A DNA stretch of 64,000 nucleotides from Azorinus chamasolen (GCA_963576725.1 OY755243.1:78037349-78101348), one strand, 5' to 3'. Shown: positions 51,238 to 63,064, numbered from the stretch's first letter. Made by a program: numbers and translations. Notes: generated from the sequence alone by a model not told the origin.

Positions 51238-52313
51238 CATTGACCATAATTTATGAATGACACTAGGTCTATGGATGAACATGAACGGTTATGTCCCATT
51301 GAACTTCACTATAACTAAAAGTGTCCCTAGATTGTCCAATGAAACTTTACAAATACTTGACACCTAAAAAGGCTATTTATCAAACCCTATGTCAATGATT
51401 ATGTATTAAATTGATTTTCCACACAATAAATGCGTATTTTCAAAAACATCATAAAATTGGGTATTTGTTGTATTGGGTATCTTCATTATTATGAAGATTG
51501 TCAATTTGAACTTATATCGAAAAATGCCCATATGATACAAAATAAATCGTTTTCACCGATAATTTTTTGCTGTTTGATGTAAAACAAATTATCATCTGCC
51601 TGCTTCAAACAGTTGTGAAACTAAAATGCATCCTGAATGAATACTACTACATTGTTGAATAGCAACAAATGTTTGATAACAAACACATGAAAGTTTTGTG
51701 TTCTTCAGCATTTATTCAATTGATTTTCTTGTTGTAAAATTTACTTCTTTATAGCATATAAACAAATGATTTATATAATTTTTAGGCATTTTTAAAAGAT
51801 GTTGCAAGTAGAGGCTTTAATATTGAGGTATATCCCTTTGTAATATTTTTTTTAGGTATTGTATATAATTATATAATGGATACAGACCCTACAAGGATAG
51901 AATTGGGATTTTACAAACATGGTAGACCTAGATCAAGATCTCATAAGCTATTTATTAAACCTTTCCCTGTTCTATGTTTATTCCAAATGTCATTACCTAC
52001 TGGATTGTCATTGCCAAAATAGTTATAATACAATATGGCCGGTGGAACATTGTGGCCATTTCAGAAAGTAAAGAAACAGATCTTTCAATTTCCATTAGCA
52101 AACAAAGCAGACCCTGATCAGACGGCTCTTATATGAGCTGTCTGATCTGGGTCTACTCTGTTTGCAAAATGTGTGAAAAAGCATTTATATGAAGGAAAGG
52201 GTTAAATATCACTATTTGACTCTTATTGGTATCCTAAGTATTCAGTCACCTAGTCTTTGGCCATCTCATTTGGCATTATTTTATACTAGACTAACATAGT
52301 TGCAGATTAATAG

Positions 52314-52433
52314 AATCAAGCATGGGTTTTGTTAAAGATGGGGGTTTCCATACCCGAGGCTGGTCTTTTCCAGTCGGAAACGAGCTTTAGTGAGTATAGA
52401 AACCCCCGGCTTTAACAAAGTCCATGCTTGATT
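52314..52433. mobile_element. Long palindromic MITE, copy 2 (arm shortened)
   Basis: Counterpart of 3393-3540. The outer arms AATCAAGCATGG / CCATGCTTGATT are kept, but about 25 bp of the right inner arm are missing, removing much of the perfect pairing. Confidence 0.7.
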
Positions 52434-53419
52434 ATTTTTCTCGCTGAAATACGCCCTAAAACCAAGTAAATTAACGAATTTTGTGAAGTACTACTTTACA
52501 TTGCGTAATACGACTTCCATATCTAATAGCAACAAACTGCAGCATAACTTTAGGCGTGACATCAAAATGACATCATTTTTTATGACAACCACAAATGTTA
52601 CGTTTTGGCATAAAATATAAATGACTGATACAAAGCAACGTCTTCGGTTATTTGAATAGGCATTTAAAGTGTTTCATAAGGTTGTTGCCTATAGAAATGT
52701 TGCTATAATTCTGTAAGAATTCCTTCCCTTGTATTTATTTTACCCAATCACGCGTATGAATACCCCAGACAAGGGGTGTTCCAGATAAGGATTTCTAGTA
52801 CGGCTATTTTTAGTAACTCAGCTTATATAGCACGTCTGAGAAGCGAGAGAGTGTGGATCCCTGATTAAACTGCTCCTTCAAAAGCAGTTAAATCTGGGTC
52901 TGCACTGTTTGTCCAAGTTATTAGGGTAATTAGAGTGTCTATGGAAATATTTTCTGTACTTCTGCCAAACCTTATTGTTGTTATGCTAACTAGAATTGCA
53001 TTGGCACTTCGATTCTAATAAGTACCAAGAAAAATAAGAGATTTAGATAGATAATTACTCCAGTTTTTCTACATCACTGTTTTTTCTCTATAACCCATTC
53101 CCTCATAGGCTATTTTTAGATCCAACTTCTTTGAATAAATCTACCGAAAAGGAGCATTTACTAGAAAAAAGGAAAATTTTAGAATTGTCTAGTTTGCAAA
53201 CCATTGTAATAAATAGAGCATTTGCTCCTATGGAGCAAATGCTCTATTTATCACAATGGTTTCAAAAAGTGACTGTTACAGAGGCATGGAAAGGCATATT
53301 TATGGAGGAAAGGCTTAAAGCATAGATACTCCTTTTAACGTCTTTGCAAACAGAGTAAATCCAGATCAGATTGTTCCTACAGGAGCCTTTTGATCAGGGT
53401 CTTCAATATTTGCTTATTA

Positions 53420-54045
53420 TGTCTTCCCCCTTTAGGGGAGGGAGACATATTGATGTTGTGCATTCTGTCTGTCTGTCCGTCCGTCCGTCCGTCTGTCCCG
53501 TCTGTCCGTCTGTCTGTCTGTTAAAATTCTTGTGCAGCTAACTCCTCCTACACTATTAGAGGGATTTCCTTCAAAATTTTACATATGAACCATGTGAGAT
53601 GGTCATGGGGTTTGGAATTTTGGCTGCAACAATTTTGACAGAAGTTATGGCCCTTTGTAGTTTTTCCTTATATAGAATATATAGCGAAATAATCTTGTGC
53701 AGCTAAATCCTCCTACACTATTTAAGGGATTTCATTCAAACGTTTACATATGAACCAGCTATGTGTGAGTATGGTCATGTGGTTTGGAATTTTGGCTGCA
53801 ACAATTTAGACAGACGTTATGGTCCTTTGTAGTTTTTCCTTATAGCGAAAATATCTTGTGCAGCTAACTCCTCCAACACTATTTTCCTTATATAGTAAAT
53901 CTTGTGCTCCAACACTATTTCCCTTGTATAGAATATATAGCGAAAAAATCTTGTGCAGCTAACTCCTCGTACAATATTTGAGGGATTTACTTCAAACTTT
54001 TACATATGAACCAGCGTGCGTGCGTGCGTGCGTGCGTGAAGGGAG
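53420..54045. repeat. Hairpin-headed element (GTCTCCC family), copy 2
   Basis: Head GTCTTCCCCCTTTAGGGG / AGGGAGACATATTG, (TGTC)n tract, three to four degenerate monomers, a short (GTGC)n tract at 54015-54037 and the end GGGAGACATCATGATATG. It lacks the nested element present in copy 1. Confidence 0.65.
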
Positions 54046-54097
54046 ACATCATGATATGTTTTTGTGACAAAATCCTCCAGTTTGAATTTTGGAATAG

Positions 54098-54308
54098 TGA
54101 GTGAGTGAGTGAGTGAGTTGGGTTTTACGTCCGACCAACATTATTTCAGTTATTTGCAGACGGCACCCGCATGAGACAAGTTATAGTGCTGCCTCACTGG
54201 AATACTCCTGCCGCAGGTACATGGCAAGGGCACCCCACCCAGTCACATTATCCTGACACCGGGCCGACCAGTCCTAGAACTACATCTTTAATGTCGAGCG
54301 TAGACAAG
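54098..54308 (-). mobile_element. 5'-truncated SINE with 7-bp target duplication
   Basis: Reverse complement of the SINE at 50923, starting at the tail (GTGA)n and lacking the tRNA head. Flanked by GGAATAG at 54091-54097 and 54309-54315. It lies where copy 1 has the DOHH terminal exon region. Confidence 0.8.
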
Positions 54309-54328
54309 GGAATAGTCCATTTAAGAAT

Positions 54329-54380
54329 TATGTCTCCCCCCATATTTATATGGGGGAGACATATTGTTTTTGTGAGAGTT

Positions 54381-54414
<34 letters not shown>

Positions 54415-55796
54415 CTGTCTGTCTGTCCGTCTGTCCGTCACACTTTTTTGTCCGGACGATAACTTCAATATGCCTGATGCCAGTTGATTGAAACTTCATA
54501 TATGGAAAGAGCATAATGAGAGGAAGTGTCATGCACAAGGTCCATAACTCTGGCTTCACTAATATAGGAGTTATTGCCCCTTGTAATAAAAATTCACACT
54601 TTTTTTTCCGGACGTTAACTCCTATATGACTCATGCCATTGGATTGAAACTTCATATATGGAAAGAGCATAATAAGAGGAAGTGTCATGCACAAGGTCCA
54701 TAACTCTGGCTTCACTAATATAGGAGTTATTGCCCCTTGTAAAAATGCACACTTTTTTGTCCTGACGATAACTCCTATATGGCTCATGCCATTGGATTGA
54801 AACTTCATATATGGAAAGGTCATGACGAGAGGAAGTGTCATGCACAAGGTCCATAACTCTGGCTTCACTAATATAGGAAATATTGCCCTTTGTAAAAAAA
54901 ATCACATTTTTTTGTCAGGACGATAACTCCTATATGTCTTGTGCCATTGGATTGAAACTTCATATATGGAAAAAGCATAATGAGAGGAAGTGTCATGCAC
55001 AAGGTCAATAACTCTGGCTTCACTAATATAGGAGTTATTGCCCCTTGTAAAAAAATTCACACTTTTTTGTCCGGACGATAACTCCTATATGGCTCATGCC
55101 ATTGGATTGAAACTTCATATATGGAAAGATCATGACGAGAGGAAGTGTCATGCACAAGGTCAATAACTCTGGCTTCACTAATATTGGAGTTATTGCCCTT
55201 TGTAAAAAAATCACATTTTTTTTGTCAGGACGATAACTCCTATATGTTGCACATGCCATTGGAGTGAAACTTCATACATGGAAAGATCATAATAAGAGAA
55301 AGTGTCATGCATAAGATCCTTAACTTGGGCTTCAATAAATTTAGAGTTATTGCCCCTTGTACATTTGTTTAATGCTTTCTTGTCCGGACGATAACTCCTA
55401 CATGGCTCTTGCCATCGTATTGAAACTTCATACATGGAGAGAGCATGATGAGAGAAAGTGTCATGAACAAGGGCCATAACTCTTGCTCCAATACTTTTGG
55501 AGTTATTTCCCTTTGTTACATTTTTGGCCGATCAATAACTCCTGTTCGACTGATGCTATTGGAATGACATTTTATTTATGGAAAGGGCAGGATGAAAGTA
55601 AGTGTCATGCACAAGGGCCATAACTCTGGTATCAATATTTTTGGAGTTATTAGCTGTTATCATTTTGTTTGGAAAGTGCATACTGAGGGGAAGTATCATT
55701 CATCAGGTCCATAACAGTTTTAGTGATTTCGCTTTACATATTGTTTTTATTAGAGGGGAGACATCCGTTTTTGTGACAAAAACCTCTAGTTCAGCA
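54329..55796. repeat. Hairpin-headed tandem-repeat element, copy 2
   Basis: Head TGTCTCCCCCCATATTTATA / TGGGGGAGACATATTG, CTGT-rich tract, then about eight monomers of around 150 bp with TCCGGACGATAACTCC, ATTGGATTGAAACTTCAT and GGAGTTATTGCCCCTTGT. It ends GAGGGGAGACATCCGTTTTT then CCTCTAGTT. Several monomers are nearly identical, showing recent array growth. Frames on the minus strand (repeated MKPELWTLCMTLP) are repeat by-products. Confidence 0.75.
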
Positions 55797-57337
55797 TTGG
55801 ACGGGTTAAAGGGTTACCAGAGAGAGGTTTTACTGTACATCAAAGAATGCTTATGTTCTTAATCAACATGGCTACTTGGAATCTCCACTGGATGGAAATG
55901 CTGTGGTTGTTATGAATAAAATAGATTTAAACTATATTAGCTTTGTTTTGAATATATATGTATACATGTATGTTATTATATTAGCCTTGTTTTGATAGAT
56001 CCCTGGTCAACTCGGCCTCGAGTAAACTCGGCCCCTGAGTCAAGTCGGCCTTGGGTCAAGTCGGCCGGGTCAACTCGGCCTGGATCAAGTCGGCCTGCAA
56101 ATATTATTTCATAATTACATTTTTATGGTGTATTCTTTATTTTGAATTAATTTAATATTTTGTTTCCTAGAGATACCCGATACTACAGATACCAATGAAC
56201 ATATACGGAAATTTCTGAGTAACAGATAAGGATGCGTACCATGATCAGTTTCATCCACTTCATTCTCAGGACTAAGCAACATTAATAAACAACAATAATG
56301 AGAAAAAAGAAGCACTATATAGATGCATGATACAAATACAATGCCAAAAACGTTACCCAGATATGGTAATATATTTGCAAACAGTTTGGATCCTGATGAA
56401 ATTCCTAGTAACTCAGCCTCACAAATGGATCCAAAATAACATTTTATTACATTCATCCACTCGCACAAATTGTTCTTAATTACAGACAATCAATGAAACA
56501 GATAAACATTTATACTTAAGGGTACCTGTGAGGGTCACTACCATGTACAGTCGGCTGAGCGGTCATTCGGACTGAAAGTAGACTATAACTAGGTACTTTA
56601 CTTTTTTTACTTTTTTTTACTAGCTGGTACTACGGCTGTATGATTGCGCCGGTCTTAAATCAGGTGGACAAAACCAGCTGCTGTAGGATCAGGCTCTGAT
56701 TTCTTTGCTTAATATAAATCTGATACAGTTTTTTCATGGCCAAATTTCCTTTTGTTCACAGGCCATTTTAAAAATTCTTCCAATTGATATTCCTGATTCC
56801 ATTATTTCTTGAAATGTTCATAGAGTAAAGAGTCAAATCTTGATATATAACAGCTACATGGGATTCAGTGATAATTATTCCTGGTAGTAGTTTAGAATCA
56901 GATACGACATTGAATTTAGTGAGTACATTAAAAGTCCAAAGTATTTGACTTTTGGTACAGAATTTGGACGCAAATGGAAGAAAATCTACACTTAAAACGT
57001 TTCTATAGCAACCACTAAATTAACCCTTTATTCCAAAAATTTGAACCCCTTTGCAAACTAGTGCTGAAACGGTTACTGAAAATTTGTAACTGGGGAGTAT
57101 TAAACGCTATTAACCTGTTAACCCTTCTCTTGCTGAATTTTAAAATTCCTTTCTCCTTCTTTACCCATGCCCTGTTGTGTAATTACATATATCTTCACTA
57201 TGTACACGTATTCGTTGTGCAATCACTGCTGTGGAGTGCACTGGTTGCACAATCAACTTGTAAATAGTGCAGACCCTGACTAGACAGCTCCTGCAGGAGC
57301 TGTCTCATCTGGGTCTTCACTATTTATAGGTAGGTAT

Positions 57338-58698
57338 TGTAGTGCGCTCGTGAAGCACGTGCCGAGCAGTCTCTCGGTATATGGGTAGCGTGATCAGACT
57401 CGCTCGACACCAAAAGTTTGTAAATAAGTAAACTAAAATGGACTTCGCTTAAAGAAATTAAAAGAGAACAGGAAGGAAGTGTGAAATAAAGATAGCAATG
57501 TAATTCTGGTTCCCTCTCTTTATTCACCAGTACAGTCAACAAATATCTGGATTCAAATGGGAACTGATCAATATATCTGTCTCAGAACTATGCCTAACAA
57601 TAAACAATTAAAGTCTGGGTCTACCCAGTTTTCACTATAGATCTATCACTATTAATGACCATCCAGTATTTCCCCAAGGAGTGAACAGTAAATGTTTAAT
57701 TCCTAATATCAAGAGCCAGCGATCATAATTTAGATCTATAATTTAATAAAGAAAAATAGAGTAAAAGAATAAAATATATGTCTTCTATTCCAAACGCTTT
57801 AAGTTCAGATAAAGAATTATTATCTCTAAGGCTACTCTTAAAGCTTGAGCATAAGATTCAAGCAACAGTAAAGCCTCCCACTAAGTATATTCATTAAAAG
57901 TATTAAAGTAGATCTATGAACTTATTAAAATAAAAGAGTAGAATTAAATATCAACCTAAAGATAGCGATTAATATAGAGGTGGTTTCTATGATTAACCAG
58001 TGCGAAGTCCCTGAACTGCCGAAAACGGCGTCTTTTATAGACCAAAGAACGAAATTACGTGCCAAGCACGCGAATCCAAGGTAACAATTGCACAAAAATC
58101 TCACAAACGTCGCTTGTGGAACTTTGCACGTCGTTCCACATCAACATTGGTGTGAAAACTGTGGGATTTGGTGAGATTCTGGTGCAACGTCATTGCGCTA
58201 TACATGTTAAGAATACCAAAAATACAGTACACATCGATAAAGAATTGAAAATTAAACACTTTCTTAAATTAACTTTCTATAACAAAATTTACCTTTAAAT
58301 TCTAAAATGTCTGAGGTTTGTTTCTGCCACTCAGGATCAAACTGCAGAAATATGGGCTTTGTAGACTTTTGGATTAAACTTAATAAACTAGAGATTTTGA
58401 CAGAGAGGAGACGCGGATATAAATAGAATGTATCAAAATACCTGTCCCACAATGCAATTCCAATATGGCGGCAGTTACAAACTACTCAAAGTTCCATCAA
58501 CATAAAACCTTATTATCATCGTGGAAATCAAGGATATAAGGTAAAATCTGATAGTTCTAGGAAGATCTAGTCCTATTACACATTGCTAGATAACTGTCAC
58601 ATTGCATAGTAGAGAATTAAAGGTAAAATCGGTCCTTCTTTACATAGTCATGCTTGACCCCATTTGACCTGATGTTACGAGAAAACTGGGTCACTACA
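57338..58698 (-). repeat. Gypsy-2 3' LTR (1361 bp)
   Basis: Ends are TGTAGTG (57338) and CACTACA (58698), a 7-bp inverted repeat with TG...CA. On the minus strand it is directly preceded by a G-rich purine tract (AAGAGGGGGGTAA, from 58711 to 58699), the expected plus-strand primer. Its left edge matches the point where copy 1 and copy 2 diverge. Confidence 0.8.
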
Positions 58699-61600
58699 TT
58701 ACCCCCCTCTTAAAGTGTTTAAGTTCCAACAAACACCTAACAACAAAAATATCTTAAACCGCAAACTACGTAACCATCTATGGCTAACACTTAAGTCTTA
58801 GCACCTTATCACAAATATACCAACAAACTCTATACCAAGTTTCATAAACATAGCATCAACCCCAATAAACATTAGTTTTCCTGAGATAAATGAATTGTCA
58901 CAAGAAGTGGTTATGGTCCTTTTGAAATTGGCTCAATTCTGCCTTTAAGTAACCAATTCAATTTCAATTATGAAATTGGTCCAAAACACCAGTCCTATAT
59001 AAATTTAGCTAAAATGTATGGCGCGCAGAACTCTCCATCCATTTTAGCAATGCACTCTATATACATAACACTTCTTGTGAACACATACAATTTAAGGCAT
59101 AACTCCTTATCTTATACCACCTATTTTGATGCAATAAATCATTTAACAAGATGCCCATGCACATAGTGCATTCGAGACTAACAGTTGAGAAACACTAACA
59201 ATAGTAATAATAACATCAAACCAACAATTGTCGAAACATGTGTACACTATTGTACAAATACTAGAATTACCACAACGATAAATTTCTGCATTGGAAAATG
59301 TAACACTCCAGTGTAAATTTATCATTTGCACTGGAGTGTTGATCTACCAACAACATCTTTCCTAAATTTCAAGTTAAAACTACCGCGTACAGAGCGGCTA
59401 CTACAGCTATAAAAACATCAGACCAATGATTATAGACACAACCGTACATCATTGCGAAAATATTAAAATTACCACAACAATAAAGTTGCTGTATTAGAAG
59501 ACGTAACACTCCAGTGTAAATTTATACTTTGCACTGGAGTGTCGGTCTACCAATCACATCCTTCTCAATTCCAAGTTACCGCATACAGAGCAGGTACTAA
59601 CACTATAATAGCACCAATGATTGTCATACACATTAAAATTGCTACAACAGCAAAGTTGTTGCATTGGAAGAAATAACACATCAGTGTAAATTTGTACTTT
59701 GCACTGGGGTGTTGATCTACCAATCCCATCTTTCCAGACCTAATACATAGCGGGTACAATATATCTGGTTAAGTAGTTCACACAACCGTTGCAACTACTA
59801 ACTTCATCTCTAAGTCATTAATGCAGTCACTCGAGCGCTTAGACCGTTTCATGTTATCTAATACTAGCTCTCAAAAGTAGCTCTCACTGCCTAACATAAG
59901 TAATGCAAGACAGATTCTCTCATCTCACAGGCATGTACACCTATAATATCCACCAAGTTAAATTGGTCTTCACAAACATGTTTGTGGTTCACCCTAGTGA
60001 TTCATATCAACACCGGTCATCTGGCTAATTCCCTATCAACGTAAAGGCTACCCTAGCAACTTCCAGTTGCTATGTCTCAATACTCTGAATGGCTACTTTG
60101 CCATTCAAAGTAAATATCAGTAATACCTTCAGTCATTACTCTATATCATCAACAGTTATGAGCTGTTGGTTTTATACACTAATGTAAGTGAATTTTGGCT
60201 TACATATGGCCTAAGAATTTCCCATTCCATAAACATTGATTTACATCAACCAGACCCATTTAATATTAATTACTGAGTATCATGTCATGTTCTGGTGGTT
60301 CACACCAATTCCAACCACTTGGCTAACTTTGATATTACTCCTGAATACACATAAAGTCATTACCTACTTTATCATTTAAAGACAAGTATTCCTAATAGCT
60401 AAATGTATTAACTATATAGTCACCAAGTTTACTGTTTGCAAATGTTAGCATTGATGCTAACGATTATTTTGCACTTGCAGAATTACTTTTACAACGGAAG
60501 CTTTCAGACCATCCTCATTATATTACCTTATCATCACCAATAAGATACAAATAATTCTAGTTATTTCATATAACCATGTTTGCACTAAGACATTAAACAT
60601 GTTATCTAAACTGTTGAATCACACAAACAGTAAGACTAAAATACAAGCAGCTTAGTGTCCAAATTTAATAATTGATTTACTTCTGTCTATCAAACAGTAT
60701 CGTGCAGTCAAATTAGACATAGTACTAGATACAAAATGTATGTTCGTACCATGTGACAACTTTGACTTCTATTAGTGCCATCACCATTTTGACCAGACAT
60801 TAGGAAGGTTGTTCTCAAATCAATTTACCTACGATTACTGTAACTGTTACAATTACTAGTAATCCAAGGTAAGAGCAGTAGCTGTTTGGCCTAATCACGC
60901 TTAATTTGACCATCACTTCCTAATGTCTGGTTGTTACTATCTTAATTAATCTATTGTACAGAAAGGTTATGTTTTACAATTCTGTTGAGCGAACAATTCA
61001 TATGGCCGATCCTGGCTCCTTGGTTTGGATAAATCGCTGGGTTATTATAACAGTTCGTTGTCCATAGATAATTATTCAGAAAACTGCCACACAGGTAATT
61101 AGAGTTCATTTGTTTCCACTTGATCGCGATAGAAAATGAGAGCTAATGTCACCATCATATCAGATGTATCACAATTACACTTATTAGAAAAGTCCTTGTT
61201 CAGTATGTTATTCACTTCGCGACAGATATGAATTTTACAGTCTCTGTAGTGAATTAGGTAATTTTTAACATTATTAGCACTTGAACGCATAAGTTAACAG
61301 CACAATATGTATCTGCAATGGTCTTCCCTCAGTTCCTGCGTGGTTTAGTTTGGTTATGACCTAACCCATGCCTTTGGCTGGTAACTGTCGGTGACCTTCG
61401 ACTTTTCTCTGGCACCCGTTCTCTTCTCCGCTCTTCCCTATCCAATGCCCCCACTAGCTTATTTGTGGCCTTTGTTAGCTCCTGGGGAGCACTCACCATA
61501 CACCGCGTGGCCCTGATGTTTCGCTCCACTTCACGTGCCATGGACTGGCTGGATCGCTCCATGGCCCGTTCCAGTCGCTCATTTGCATATATGTATACTT

Positions 61601-62178
61601 TATTTGATTATAACAATGTTTCACAAACATGACATGTATAAGCCCTAATGTCATATTATATCTTCACACTGTCAGGAATTGACCATTTTGTCAAGATTCA
61701 GGCTCGTCCCTCTTCAGCTTATCAGTCCACTCTCATCGTCTCTATGTACTCTGAGACCTCATTCTGTTTTCTTCCCAGGCTAACCACCTTTACTTTTCGT
61801 CACTTTGACACATGCTACTACTTCATGAATTAAAACTGTCGCTTCAACTACGCTTTCCTATACATCTCTCTTCGACTGACATTTTCTCCTCTGCTACGAG
61901 CCGTATGTCATCTACCTGTATTCATCATTTACTGTCAGGTCATATATCCTCTGTTTAGCTGTCTACTCGAATGGTCAGTAAAAGGACTTGGTCCGCAACG
62001 ACCTACTGTGTATGGAGTGGTCTCCTGTTGAGCTACTTCTAAATAATCTGCTTATGCGCTCAGCCAGTGACAATCAATGGTTAAACATAAATAATGTAGG
62101 TTTTCAACATGCAAAGAAAATCTTTAACAATATATAAACAACAGTTTTCTTAACAAATTCAGCTTTACTGGATCAGAT
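58699..62178 (-). other. Gypsy-2 region between pol and 3' LTR
   Basis: 3.5 kb, AT-rich, in the position an envelope or accessory gene would take. Only a short minus-strand frame (61329-61562, 77 codons, charged, RDE-rich, no known domain) is seen. The 59270-59760 part holds three tandem stem-loop repeats listed separately. No transmembrane or signal sequence was recognised. Confidence 0.5.
59270..59760. repeat. Three tandem repeats each with the same stem-loop
   Basis: Units of about 190-210 bp. Units 1 and 2 have AACACTCCAGTG, then a short AT-rich loop, then CACTGGAGTGT; unit 3 is degraded (AACACATCAGTG / CACTGGGGTGTT). The copies start near 59300, 59507 and 59676, each followed by a TCTACCAAnnnCATCTTTC-like box. 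Hairpin conservation with diverging surroundings suggests an RNA element in the retrotransposon (inference). Confidence 0.7.
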
Positions 62179-62290
62179 CTATTGGGGCGGAATGTGTCCA
62201 CTTGGGACCACAGCCAATTTCTGTCTTGCCCTCTTGACCCACTTAGGAATGTTTGTACCCTCATAAGGCTTGAGCTTGTCATGATGGACC
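62179..62290 (-). pseudogene. Gypsy-2 integrase C-terminal tail, frame-shifted
   Basis: In the frame next to 62279-63064, the minus strand reads MVHHDKLKPYEGTNIPKWVK and on to a TAG at 62179-62181. HHDKLKPYEG is the usual C-terminal motif of this integrase group, so the protein was cut short by a small indel near 62287. Confidence 0.7.
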
Positions 62291-63064
62291 ATTAGAATCC
62301 ATCTGCAGAACAAAATTCTGGTCAGACATTTTTCTCTTGATGAGATATGGACCCTGGTAAGCCTTCTCTAACTTAGGGGTCACACCGAGCTTCCTAGCCT
62401 CAGAGAGGAACCAAACTACATCCCCTTGATGATATCTGTGAAGCATCGTATTTACATCATAGGCTTCTTTATTCCTTTTAGCAGCTGTAGACAAGTGTTG
62501 TCTGGCTATCTCGTGTGCATGTTGCATTCTCTGTCGCATTCCATGGACGAAGGCACCGTAAGTGGTTACCTCCTCTTTACTCTTTTGTATGGTACTTGAA
62601 AATACCAACTCTGATGGAAGTCTAATTTCTCTTCCCATCACCATCATATTTGGTGTTAGACCCGTCGAAGTGTTGGGTGTAGCCCTATAGGCTCCAGCAA
62701 TACAGCCCAAATTCAAATCCCAGTCAATTTGCTCGCCACACAGATAGGCCTTTATCATCCTTAACATGGTGCGGTTAAATCTCTCTGTCTGGCCATTGCA
62801 CTTTGGATTTCTGGGGCTTGTTCTTGTCTTTCTCACCTCTAACATCCGGCACAACTCCTGAAACACGATGCTCTCATAGTTGCGCCCCTGATCACTGTGT
62901 AAGTTGAGTGGGCAACCCCATCTAGAAATGACATCATTCAGTATAATACAAGCACAGGTCTCGGCTGTTTTATCTGCTACTGGGAAGATCTCCACATACT
63001 TTGAAAACAGGTCAGTTACCAGTAGGATGTACCTATTACCTCGAGTCGTCAAGGGAAGGGCCAA
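62279..63064 (-). CDS. Gypsy-2 integrase catalytic core
   Basis: 261 open codons. It starts inside the core (LPLTTRGNRYILLVTDLFSK), with the second catalytic Asp in LHSDQGRNYES and the Glu in NPKCNGQTERFNRTM. A region of about 100 residues follows, with AYRATPNTSTGLTPNMMVMG and the QGPYLIKRK motif of gypsy integrases. The first catalytic Asp (LATDYL) is in the other frame (63049-64000), so the protein is split by a frameshift near 63060. The true tail lies at 62179-62290 in yet another frame. The start is an open-frame edge, not an initiator. Confidence 0.85.
   Translation of the reverse strand: MALPLTTRGNRYILLVTDLFSKYVEIFPVADKTAETCACIILNDVISRWGCPLNLHSDQGRNYESIVFQELCRMLEVRKTRTSPRNPKCNGQTERFNRTMLRMIKAYLCGEQIDWDLNLGCIAGAYRATPNTSTGLTPNMMVMGREIRLPSELVFSSTIQKSKEEVTTYGAFVHGMRQRMQHAHEIARQHLSTAAKRNKEAYDVNTMLHRYHQGDVVWFLSEARKLGVTPKLEKAYQGPYLIKRKMSDQNFVLQMDSNGPS

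Larger units (their letters stand above)
48374..57337. repeat. Large duplicated segment, copy 2
   Basis: Partner of 761-16070, same orientation. It differs by an intact SINE (50923-51237), absence of the 4905-6429 element, replacement of the DOHH-last-exon stretch by unrelated sequence (54015-54328), absence of the 9804-15066 insertion, two small extra pieces (about 56540-56625 and 56930-57015), and the Gypsy-2 LTR at its right end. Confidence 0.85.

Noticed and set aside
54248..55477. Long repetitive minus-strand open frames (206, 96, 88 codons)
   Set aside because: They translate the ~150-bp monomers of the array, with the same peptide repeated per unit; no independent coding evidence.
61329..61562. 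Possible envelope or accessory gene of Gypsy-2
   Set aside because: 77 codons, charged and without signal or membrane segment; I cannot support any function, so it is mentioned only within the noncoding region.
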